From assembly GCA_009910795.1 (NCBI GenBank), contig VMEE01000081.1:53321-117320 (forward strand): a stretch of 64,000 bases of DNA. Direction: 5' to 3'. The notes beneath the pieces are model-generated. The model saw only the letters and a program-made list of their open reading frames with translations. It was not told the DNA's origin and ran no database searches. How positions within the stretch are numbered: position 1 is the stretch's first letter; every line of letters begins with the position of its first letter. A program made the position numbers and the translations under genes. This stretch comes from Dehalobacter sp. CP (lineage in GTDB: Bacteria > Bacillota_B > Desulfitobacteriia > Desulfitobacteriales > Syntrophobotulaceae). Shown in pieces: positions 53,845-61,516 of this stretch.

Positions 53845-54933
53845 ATGAAGGTTTTAAGTTCAGCTGTTGATCTTTATTCGGACTACAAGCTGGAACAGCA
53901 AAAGACCGTCAATGAAAGGCTGAAAGCCTGGGTTGACGGACAGGGCACGGATGCAAACGATGAAACAGAGCCAACTGCGGATTCGCTGACACTTTCAAGT
54001 GACGCTTTAGCTAAATTACAGGAGAATCCCGCAGTGAGCAGCTCAGAAACAACTGCTGAGTCGGAAGATGAATTCTTTGAACTCAGCCCTAGGGAGAAAG
54101 AAATTATCTCCCTGTTGGAAAAGTTTCTTTCCAAGCTGTCCGGGAAAAAGGTAACGATTGATGTACCGAACAAACTAACTCTTTCAGGTCCGGGTAACAG
54201 TGATTTTGGTCACCTGATGGCAGCAAAGAACGACGGCAACAATAATGGGAACGGCAGTCAGAGGGTTGGCTGGGGCATCAATTATCACTATGAAGAGTCC
54301 TATACAGAAAAAGAATCCATGAACTTTTCAGCCCAGGGCACAATTCTTACCGAAGATGGCAGTGAAATAAAATTTAAGCTGGATATCACGACAAGCCGCG
54401 AGTATACAGCCTATCAGCGTATCGATATCAAAGCCGGAGATGCTTTGGTCGATCCGTTAGTGATTAATTATGGTGCAGGCGGCGCAAGCCTGTCAGGATT
54501 AAAAACGGATTTTGACCTTAATGCCGACGGAACGCAGGATACGATGTCTTTCCTGGCTGAAGGCAGCGGGTTCCTTGCTTTGGATGAGAACAACGACGGA
54601 GTCATCAATGACGGCAGTGAGCTCTTCGGGCCGACAAGCGGAGACGGTTTTAAGGAATTAGCCAAATATGATAACGATCAAAACGGCTGGATCGATGAAA
54701 ACGATTTCATCTACAAAGAACTTAGCCTTTGGATTAAGGATGCCGCCGGCAACGACCAGCTACTAGCCTTAAGTCAGGTTGGAATCGGCGCAATCTATTT
54801 AGGCAATGTCGATTCGCTACTTTCACTGAAAGATACGGATAATCATTTAGACGCTCAGATCAAGGAAACCGGCATATTCCTGAAAGAGAACGGAGAAGCC
54901 GGGACGGTCCAGCATGTGGACTTTGCGGTATAG
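53845..54933 (+). CDS. EF-hand-like calcium-binding repeat protein
   Basis: The 362-residue protein lacks a clear signal peptide. A serine/threonine/glutamate-rich N-terminal half (residues 1-120) leads to a beta-rich middle and a C-terminal region with Asp-rich loops DLNADGTQD, DENNDGVINDGSE and DNDQNGWIDEND that fit EF-hand or dockerin-like Ca2+ sites. LFGPTSGDGFKELAKYDNDQ is a recurring motif in bacterial proteins of unknown role. ATG 53845 follows GGAGGG with better spacing than ATG 53839. The upstream sigma-28-like box suggests co-regulation with motility. Confidence 0.65.
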   Translation: MKVLSSAVDLYSDYKLEQQKTVNERLKAWVDGQGTDANDETEPTADSLTLSSDALAKLQENPAVSSSETTAESEDEFFELSPREKEIISLLEKFLSKLSGKKVTIDVPNKLTLSGPGNSDFGHLMAAKNDGNNNGNGSQRVGWGINYHYEESYTEKESMNFSAQGTILTEDGSEIKFKLDITTSREYTAYQRIDIKAGDALVDPLVINYGAGGASLSGLKTDFDLNADGTQDTMSFLAEGSGFLALDENNDGVINDGSELFGPTSGDGFKELAKYDNDQNGWIDENDFIYKELSLWIKDAAGNDQLLALSQVGIGAIYLGNVDSLLSLKDTDNHLDAQIKETGIFLKENGEAGTVQHVDFAV

Positions 54934-54951
54934 CGAGAGGATAAGCTGATT

Positions 54952-55009
54952 AAAGGGACGAATTTTTTATTCCCTCAATTAAATAATGGGGATAAAGATT
55001 CGTCCCTTT
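54952..55009. repeat. AAAGGGACG hairpin repeat, copy 2
   Basis: AAAGGGACGAAT (54952-54963) is exactly complementary to 54998-55009; an inner TATTCCC pairs with GGGGATA. Same plan as 41251-41309. It lies between convergent genes and can serve as a terminator for both. Confidence 0.65.
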
Positions 55010-55029
55010 CATTTCGCGGTTGTCTTAAC

Positions 55030-56394
55030 CTAAAGAGAGTTCAGAAATTGTTCCAGTTCTTCGATGTTAGATACCGAAAAAGCCCCGGTACAATACTCCT
55101 GGTATTTCGTCATCAGACAGTCGCCCTTGTCCCACTGGTCCTTGCTTAGGGGGTTCAGCCAGTACAAGGCTGCGGCTTTTTCTTTGATCTGGGCCAGGAC
55201 TTCACTGCCGTCCAGTCTGTTCCGGTTATTTTTGCCGTCCCCTAAAATCAGTACCGTGGTTTTCTTCGGCAGGAAAGGCAGATAGCGGTCGAAAAACTGC
55301 AGCAGCACATTACCATAATGGGAATAGCCTGTACGGTTATAGCTGCTAACCTTGCGTAGATTGCTGAGTGAGCCTGTCCAGTCCTGCTCCTGGAAATAAT
55401 CTGTCGCTTCCACGAGCTGATCGACGAACAGAAACGAGCGGACGTTGGCATAGCGCTGTTGGGTCGCAAAGACAAACATCAGCATGAAGTAAATAAATTT
55501 GCTAACGGAATTGGACATGTCACAGAGCAGCCAGAGGTCGGGTTTCGATTGTTTTCGCTGCATTTTTATTAGGTTCAGCGGGGTTCCGCAGGTTTTCAGT
55601 GCGTGTTTGATACTCCGGTTCAAACTTATGGTGCCGTTAGGACCGACCTTACGGCGTCTCCCTTTGCGAACGGCCAGTTTTCGGCCTATTTTTTGGATTT
55701 CCTGCGACATCTGGCCAATCTGAGCATCGTCACAATCCAGAAAAGATACCGTGCGTGGATTTCGCTTCTTCATTTCCTGGATCAAATGCTCTGAACTCAT
55801 ATTCCTGGCCAGCTGGCGTTCAATTTCATCTTTCAGTAAATTGTTCCACTCTTCAAGGGCTTGACGCGCAGCCTGATATTCTTCTGCAGTAAGTTCAGCC
55901 TGCCGGAAGGCGTTTTCCATATGATTAGCCGCTTTAGTCCAGCCGCTTTGCGTCTGGAACTTAGCCAGGCTTTTTTCGCGGTGTTCAAGATTTATGTCAA
56001 GATGCAAATGCAGACCCTGAAGTACTACATAAATTAGGTCAATCTCATTGTTCAAAACTGCTTCAATTAACATTTCGATCGGGACAGTTTTTCCCGCGCT
56101 GCCGCCCTGACCATCTTCCGGGGAAAACCGGCCTCGTCTTTCCAGAATGCCCAGATGGTCCGACAACATTTCCAAATCAGGGCCAAAATATAGCTCGATC
56201 AGCCATAAAGCATAATCAAGGCCCCAAGGAGATTTGATCAGCGTCGTATTAATGAGCTGATAAAAAGTATATTTGTCCATTTTATCAAGATCGAGCATTT
56301 TCAGTAGCCGGATGCAGTCAGATGTTTCGCGCGAATTTACGTTAATGCCGGACTCTCTGAGCAGTCTGGCTATTTTAAGAATGAAGTATTCCAT
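55030..56394 (-). CDS. VWA-domain protein (CoxE-like), MoxR partner
   Basis: The 454-residue protein has a C-terminal von Willebrand A domain with a MIDAS motif DMSNSVSKF; the N-terminal part is helical and carries basic, arginine-rich stretches. It overlaps the 3' end of the MoxR AAA ATPase gene by 20 bases. ATG 56394 is used rather than TTG 56397. MoxR-VWA pairs are chaperone-like modules that insert metals or activate enzyme complexes; the client here is not apparent from neighbours. Confidence 0.85.
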   Translation of the reverse strand: MEYFILKIARLLRESGINVNSRETSDCIRLLKMLDLDKMDKYTFYQLINTTLIKSPWGLDYALWLIELYFGPDLEMLSDHLGILERRGRFSPEDGQGGSAGKTVPIEMLIEAVLNNEIDLIYVVLQGLHLHLDINLEHREKSLAKFQTQSGWTKAANHMENAFRQAELTAEEYQAARQALEEWNNLLKDEIERQLARNMSSEHLIQEMKKRNPRTVSFLDCDDAQIGQMSQEIQKIGRKLAVRKGRRRKVGPNGTISLNRSIKHALKTCGTPLNLIKMQRKQSKPDLWLLCDMSNSVSKFIYFMLMFVFATQQRYANVRSFLFVDQLVEATDYFQEQDWTGSLSNLRKVSSYNRTGYSHYGNVLLQFFDRYLPFLPKKTTVLILGDGKNNRNRLDGSEVLAQIKEKAAALYWLNPLSKDQWDKGDCLMTKYQEYCTGAFSVSNIEELEQFLNSL

Positions 56395-57253
56395 CAAACC
56401 AATCCTTTTGGTTCACTTTTTCCAGGACATGCTGGCAGTCATCCTGGTATTTGAAAAGGATGTTCAGCGCGCTGGAAGCGACCTCCGCCGTTAGTTCTTC
56501 GACCTGCAGCTGTTCCAGGATGTTGACCCAATCGATCACTTCGCTGATGCTGGGGTGTTTTTTGAGCTTTTCGAGCCGCAATTTGCGGATGAAAGTAACC
56601 GCCTGTTTGCCAAGACTCTCCTTTAGATGCGGGAAGTGGATCTGAAGAATCTCAAGTTCTCTCTGCTCGTTCGGGTAATCCAGATGCAGGTACAGGCATC
56701 TTCTCCTTAACGCCTGGCTTAAGTTTCGCGTGCTGTTGCTGGTCAATAGGACGGAAGGTATGCTTATAGCAGGGATTGTCCCAATCTCAGGTATGGAAAC
56801 CTGCCAGTCCGAGAGGATCTCCAGCAGAAAGCTTTCAAATTCCTCGTCGCTTTTATCGATTTCATCGATCAACAAAACGGAAGGGGTTTCGCCTGTTATG
56901 GCCTTCAACAAAGGCCTTTTCAGCAAAAATTCATTTGTATAAATATTCTCACTCGTATCAGACCACTCTTTGGTTCCCGGTCCTTTCGTCTGAATATAGA
57001 GCAGCTGTTTCTGGTAGTCCCATTCATAAAGAGCTTTGCCTTCGTCGATGCCTTCATAGCACTGAAGGCGGATCAATTCTCTATTGAGGTATTGGCTCCA
57101 GGCCTTGGCAAGTTCAGTTTTTCCGGCTCCGGCCGGACCTTCAATTAACAGGGGTTTATTCAGCAGCAAGGAATATTGCAGGACCATGGCGGTACTGTCA
57201 TCGGCTATGTAGCCGTATTGGCGTAATCCTTGCTTGATTTCATCTGCATTCAT
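56375..57253 (-). CDS. MoxR family AAA+ ATPase
   Basis: The 292-residue ATPase has Walker A GPAGAGKTELAK near residue 38, Walker B VLLIDEIDKSDEEFE near 126, a sensor 1 region VLLTSNSTRNLSQALRRRCLYLHLDYP and arginine finger positions typical of MoxR. Length is near normal. It is expressed with the VWA gene, whose start codon lies within its own last codons, so they are coupled. Confidence 0.9.
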   Translation of the reverse strand: MNADEIKQGLRQYGYIADDSTAMVLQYSLLLNKPLLIEGPAGAGKTELAKAWSQYLNRELIRLQCYEGIDEGKALYEWDYQKQLLYIQTKGPGTKEWSDTSENIYTNEFLLKRPLLKAITGETPSVLLIDEIDKSDEEFESFLLEILSDWQVSIPEIGTIPAISIPSVLLTSNSTRNLSQALRRRCLYLHLDYPNEQRELEILQIHFPHLKESLGKQAVTFIRKLRLEKLKKHPSISEVIDWVNILEQLQVEELTAEVASSALNILFKYQDDCQHVLEKVNQKDWFDGILHS

Positions 57254-57347
57254 GGTATCCAGTTCCTTTCTTGCTTAATATTATCATTATAATTTGAATG
57301 TGAATTTTAGCAATGACTTTTTTAGCAATGGCTTCTATCCTAAAAAC

Positions 57348-57376
57348 TTGTTTTGGCTTTAGAAATTGATTATGAT
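57348..57376 (+). promoter_or_regulatory. Promoter of the DUF1003 gene
   Basis: TTGTTT (57348-57353), 17-bp spacer, TATGAT (57371-57376). Confidence 0.5.
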
Positions 57377-57417
57377 AGGAAAAGAAGATTTACAGTAAAT
57401 TTGAAGAGGGTGAATTC

Positions 57418-57918
57418 GTGGAAGACATTGAAAATAAAACCATTGAGGAACTTGCCGAAGCCCGTCACTCAAAGAATACCTTTGAAGCACATGAAGAAGG
57501 CCTTTCTTTTGGTGAAAGGCTGGCGGATAAGCTGGCAGACTTCGCAGGCAGTTGGACCTTTATCATCATCTTTATTTCCGTCCTTTTATCCTGGATCATA
57601 CTAAATACCATACTTCTATTCGGTCATGCATTTGACCAGTACCCTTTTATTCTGTTAAATCTTGTGCTATCCTGTATCGCTGCAATGCAAGCGCCGGTTA
57701 TTATGATGAGTCAAAACAGGCAGGAGAACAGGGACCGACTAAGAGCAGAGCATGATTATGAGGTTAACCTGAAATCGGAGATCCTGATTGAGGAAGTACT
57801 GAAACGTTTAGATGCAATTGAAAAAAGACAGGAAGACATACTTCAGACGTTACAGCGGAAGTCAGAAATCACACAAAAAAATTCTGAAAATGAGTACGAA
57901 ATAAATCATCAGATTTAG
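57418..57918 (+). CDS. DUF1003 membrane protein
   Basis: The 166-residue protein has two adjacent membrane helices (GSWTFIIIFISVLLSWIILN and PFILLNLVLSCIAAMQAPVI) followed by a basic coiled-coil segment (RQENRDRLRAEHDYEVNLKS), the typical DUF1003 order. GTG 57418 follows AAGAGGGTGA. The family's role is not known; transport of divalent ions has been suggested for distant members, without direct evidence here. Confidence 0.82.
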   Translation: MEDIENKTIEELAEARHSKNTFEAHEEGLSFGERLADKLADFAGSWTFIIIFISVLLSWIILNTILLFGHAFDQYPFILLNLVLSCIAAMQAPVIMMSQNRQENRDRLRAEHDYEVNLKSEILIEEVLKRLDAIEKRQEDILQTLQRKSEITQKNSENEYEINHQI

Positions 57919-57941
57919 CTGTTCTTTTGAACTCAGGAACG

Positions 57942-57975
57942 AATATCGCGCTGCCAGATGGCAAGGAGCGGTATT
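57942..57975. terminator. Hairpin between convergent genes with GGCAAGGAGCGG motif
   Basis: AATATCGC pairs with GCGGTATT (one G-U) and an inner TGCCA with TGGCA. It overlaps the stop of the RluA gene. T residues follow on the plus strand. Confidence 0.5.
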
Positions 57976-58870
57976 ATTTTTTACTTTGGATAAGCATAGC
58001 GATATCCTCTGGCATCGGAGCCTGGATTTGAAGAGGCTGCATATTTAAGGGATGCATGAAAGCATAGCTATAACAGTGCAGGGCTTGCCTTTGCATATAT
58101 TTCATACTGCCGCCATACAAATCATCTCCCAAAAGGGGATGGCCGGCCGCCTGGGCGTGTACTCTGATCTGGTGCGTCCGACCGGTAATCAGGGTGAATT
58201 CCATCAGGGTATAGCCCGGGTAATGCTGCAGCGTTCGAAACAGCGTCAGCGCCGACTGTCCGTCCCGATGAACTTCCCGGACAATCTTGCTGCCCGACTT
58301 AAGCCGGATCGGGAGGGGCCATTCACCCTGTTCCAAAGGAAAGTTCCCTTCCACAATACCGAGATATTTCTTTTCAACTTTGTTTCTGATAGAAAGGGCG
58401 GCCAGCTGCTGGTGGGCATAGCGAGATTTGGCGATCAGCACAACGCCGGACGTATTGCGGTCAATCCGCGAGACTGGCCGGAATGGCCTGGCTTCACCTT
58501 TGCTTTCCCAGTAGCCGACCACCGCATTGGCGAGCGTTCCGGTCTGATACCTCGAGTTTGGGTGGATGACCTGGCCGGGCGGCTTGTTGACAGCGAGGAA
58601 GATTTCATCTTCAAAGAGAATCTCAATAGGCAGCGTTTCTCCGGAGACCGTTGCCGGCTCTTCTTCCAGGATATTCACGACAAGGGTCTGTCCGGTTTTG
58701 CCGCGAGCAGTCAGATAGGTGAATTTGCCATCAATCCAGACATTTTCGCCGACTTTCAGCATTTGCAGCACCTTGCGGGAAAAATGGAAGCGCCTTAGAA
58801 GTATGTCCTGGTATTTCCTGCCTTCATCTTCGGGCGTTAAAGTGTATGTGAATAATTTATTTGCATTCAT
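57974..58870 (-). CDS. RluA family pseudouridine synthase
   Basis: The 298-residue enzyme has the catalytic aspartate in RIDRNTSGVVLIAKS, an N-terminal region that may be a degenerate S4 domain, and the conserved VNKPPGQVIHP and ITGRTHQIRVHAQAAGHPLLGD. It modifies uridines in rRNA or tRNA; the exact site (RluD-like) is not clear from sequence. TAGGAGAAG precedes the ATG. It stands alone on the minus strand. Confidence 0.9.
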   Translation of the reverse strand: MNANKLFTYTLTPEDEGRKYQDILLRRFHFSRKVLQMLKVGENVWIDGKFTYLTARGKTGQTLVVNILEEEPATVSGETLPIEILFEDEIFLAVNKPPGQVIHPNSRYQTGTLANAVVGYWESKGEARPFRPVSRIDRNTSGVVLIAKSRYAHQQLAALSIRNKVEKKYLGIVEGNFPLEQGEWPLPIRLKSGSKIVREVHRDGQSALTLFRTLQHYPGYTLMEFTLITGRTHQIRVHAQAAGHPLLGDDLYGGSMKYMQRQALHCYSYAFMHPLNMQPLQIQAPMPEDIAMLIQSKK

Positions 58871-58943
58871 GTTCTTCTCCTAATAGAATAAGCATTATCT
58901 GATAGACATATATTATGATTTAATAGAATAATTTAGCAAGATG

Positions 58944-58974
58944 TTGCGTAAAGAAATAAAAAATATATTATAAT
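58944..58974 (+). promoter_or_regulatory. Possible promoter of the aminopeptidase gene
   Basis: TTGCGT with perfect TATAAT (58969-58974); the 19-bp spacer is long. Confidence 0.35.
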
Positions 58975-59083
58975 AACTATAGTAAAAATTAACCAATATC
59001 GGTCAGTTTGATAAATCAAGCAGGATTTCCAAGATTTATCCCTGAAGGCAAAACGAACAAGCAGAAAAGAGGTTAAATACAGC

Positions 59084-60199
59084 ATGAATGATCAGAGAAT
59101 AGACGTATTGGCCCAAAATTTAATCCATTATTCCATTGAGTTAAAGGAAGGTGAACATATCCTGATTGAGCTGTCGGGGCTGGAAATTCCTTTAGCCCGG
59201 GCGCTGGTCAGAGAGGCTTATAAAGCCGGCGCGCAGCCTTTTCTTAATATTACGCATCATACCCTGCAGCGTGAAATATTAAAAGGGCTTTCAGTTGAAC
59301 AGGCACAAAGCCAGGCAAAGTGGGAAGTCGCCAGAATGAAGGACATGCAGGCTTATATCGGAATACGCTCCGGAGAAAATATTAACGAGCTGGCTGATGT
59401 CCCTGCGGATAAAATGCAAATCTACCTGAGCCATTACTCGAAACCGCTCCATTCCGAGCAAAGAGTCAAGCATACCCGCTGGTGTGTACTTCGCTATCCG
59501 AATCCGTCGATGGCACAGCTTGCTGAGATGAGTACGGAAGCTTTTGAAGATTTTTACTTTAAAGTCTGCAATCTCGATTATTCCAAAATGTCCAGAGCGA
59601 TGGACCCGCTGAAAGAACGGATGGAAAAGACCAACATGGTGAGGATCACAGGGCCGGGAACTGATCTTTCTTTTTCAATCAAGGGGCTGCCGGCGATCAA
59701 GTGCGACGGTAAGATGAATATTCCTGACGGCGAGCTTTTCACAGCGCCGGTCAGAGATTCGGTCAACGGTATCATCACCTATAACACCCCGGCTGTTTAT
59801 CAGGGATTTACGTATGAATCCATCGTACTGGAATTCAAAGACGGCAAAATTATCAAGGCTTCAGCCAACGATACCGAAAGAATTAATAAAATTCTCGATA
59901 CTGATGAAGGTGCCAGGTATATCGGTGAGTTTTCGTTCGGCTTTAACCCGTACATTCAGAAGGCGATGAAAGATACATTGTTTGATGAGAAGATCGACGG
60001 AAGTTTTCATTTCACCCCAGGTTCGGCCTATGACGAATGCGACAATGGCAACCAGTCAGCCGTCCATTGGGATCTGGTATGCATCCAGAGACCGGAATAC
60101 GGCGGCGGTGAGGTCTATTTTGACGGGGAACTGATCAGGAAAGACGGCAGGTTTATGCCGCCGGGGCTGCAGGTCCTGAATCCTGAGAACCTTAGATAA
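59084..60199 (+). CDS. M29 family aminopeptidase
   Basis: The 371-residue enzyme resembles AmpS/AmpT of the M29 family. A typical opening (MNDQRIDVLAQNLIHYSIELKEGEHILIE split over two strands) is followed by metal-binding motifs: E in the middle, and SAYDE, SAVHWDLVCIQRP near the end. M29 peptidases use two metal ions, often Co or Zn, and cut N-terminal residues from short peptides. No nearby partner genes. Confidence 0.88.
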   Translation: MNDQRIDVLAQNLIHYSIELKEGEHILIELSGLEIPLARALVREAYKAGAQPFLNITHHTLQREILKGLSVEQAQSQAKWEVARMKDMQAYIGIRSGENINELADVPADKMQIYLSHYSKPLHSEQRVKHTRWCVLRYPNPSMAQLAEMSTEAFEDFYFKVCNLDYSKMSRAMDPLKERMEKTNMVRITGPGTDLSFSIKGLPAIKCDGKMNIPDGELFTAPVRDSVNGIITYNTPAVYQGFTYESIVLEFKDGKIIKASANDTERINKILDTDEGARYIGEFSFGFNPYIQKAMKDTLFDEKIDGSFHFTPGSAYDECDNGNQSAVHWDLVCIQRPEYGGGEVYFDGELIRKDGRFMPPGLQVLNPENLR

Positions 60200-60269
60200 C
60201 GTACCTAGTACAACATTCTTAAATTCTTTACTCAAATAATTTCATACAATCCTGATTACCCCATATTAG

Positions 60270-60428
60270 GTCTGGGTGGCACAAGTTCCGACGGTCAAGC
60301 GGAGCATGGATACGAAGCGCGGCTGTTAGACGGCCACGGATGGCCTAATGTCGCGATGCCATGGATGGCAAAGAGCGACTCGCCATAGAGGGCGCTATCT
60401 GCCGAAAGCAGAATTGTGGCACCCAGAC
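60270..60428 (+). repeat. Structured palindromic repeat, copy D (long form)
   Basis: Arms GTCTGGGTGGCACAA (60270-60284) and TTGTGGCACCCAGAC (60414-60428) pair except at one position. The core AAGCGGAGCATGGATACG and AGCGCGGC follows, then three hairpins with loops centred on ATGG or ATAG, and GCCGAAAGCAG before the closing arm. The interior is nearly identical to copy A. It fills the 280-base gap before the next dehydrogenase gene. Confidence 0.85.
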
Positions 60429-60482
60429 TCCCGTTACAAAATACGAACCAAAATATGACAGGAGCAAGAGGAGAGAAAAGTA

Positions 60483-61421
60483 ATGAAGATCCTGAGCAGT
60501 ATAAAAATACCGGATGATCTCCTGGAAAAGCTGCTGGCAATACGACCGAGTACCCGAATCGTTCAGGTGAGAGACTTTACGGATGCAGATCAGGAAGCGG
60601 ATGTACTGCTTACGTATGGCTGGGATATTAAAAAGGATACAATTGATTTGTATCCGAATCTCAAATGGATTCAAACCTTAAGCGCAGGGGTCGATATGCT
60701 GCCTCTGGACCGGCTTGTTTCGAGAGGCGTCGTGCTGACGAATGTCAAAGGCGCCCATAAGATCCAGATGGCCGAGCACGTCATCTGGAGTATCCTGATG
60801 CTCTTAAGACAGGGCAATACATTTGTGTCACAGCAGGAACAGAAGATATTCAGCGCAAAACCGAAGATTTCCGAAATGTACGGCAAATCGGTCTGCATCG
60901 TTGGGGCAGGCACCATTGGCAAAGAGATTGCCAAGCGGTGCGGGGCTTTTGGGATGACGGTATATGGCGTGTCACTTCATGGCAGTCAGGATCAGGCTTT
61001 CGCGAAGATTGTGACCCCGGAGGAAATGCCCGGGATTCTATCGGTCAGTGATGTAGTTGTAATCGTCCTGCCGCTGACATCGGAAACGAAAGATTTTGTT
61101 AATACAGACTTTATCCATCAGATGAAGGACGGAGCACTATTTGTCAATGTGGCCAGAGGACAAGTCGTTGACGAGGATGCCCTGATTGAAGCACTTAAAA
61201 GTAAGAAGATAGCTGCGGCGGCGCTTGATGTATTCAGGAAAGAGCCGCTGCCGGAAGATAGCCCGTTTTGGGAACTGGATAATGTCTTCCTTACGCCGCA
61301 TATCGGCGGCAGGACGGTTCAAACCTCTGAACGCATGTGGGAAGTGTTCCAGACAAATCTGGCTAAATATCCTGACCCGGGTCAAATGATCAATATTATA
61401 GACGATAGGACAGGGTATTAA
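60483..61421 (+). CDS. D-2-hydroxyacid dehydrogenase (second copy)
   Basis: The 312-residue enzyme has VCIVGAGTIGKEIAKR as NAD-binding loop, catalytic Arg in VARGQVVDEDAL and catalytic His in TPHIGGRTV. It is less similar to the dehydrogenase at 48775 than to phosphoglycerate or D-lactate-type enzymes. GAGGAGAGA precedes the ATG. Substrate cannot be fixed from sequence alone. The CCA-adding gene follows by about 95 bases. Confidence 0.82.
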   Translation: MKILSSIKIPDDLLEKLLAIRPSTRIVQVRDFTDADQEADVLLTYGWDIKKDTIDLYPNLKWIQTLSAGVDMLPLDRLVSRGVVLTNVKGAHKIQMAEHVIWSILMLLRQGNTFVSQQEQKIFSAKPKISEMYGKSVCIVGAGTIGKEIAKRCGAFGMTVYGVSLHGSQDQAFAKIVTPEEMPGILSVSDVVVIVLPLTSETKDFVNTDFIHQMKDGALFVNVARGQVVDEDALIEALKSKKIAAAALDVFRKEPLPEDSPFWELDNVFLTPHIGGRTVQTSERMWEVFQTNLAKYPDPGQMINIIDDRTGY

Positions 61422-61516
61422 GAAACACGTACTTGAATATAGAACGCTCAACTAAGTAGGAACTCAGAATATTGAAACGTGAGAAACAGGCATAAAAAGA
61501 GATCCGGAGGAGTCCT

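Noticed and set aside
57287..57302. A possible PerR box (ATATTATCATTATAA) between moxR and DUF1003
   Set aside because: Two mismatches in one half and AT-rich context; too weak to call beside the clear site at 63108.
58052..58798. A 248-codon open frame on the plus strand opposite the RluA gene
   Set aside because: It is an antisense shadow: the minus-strand RluA has all family motifs, and this frame has no ribosome-binding site or recognisable domain.
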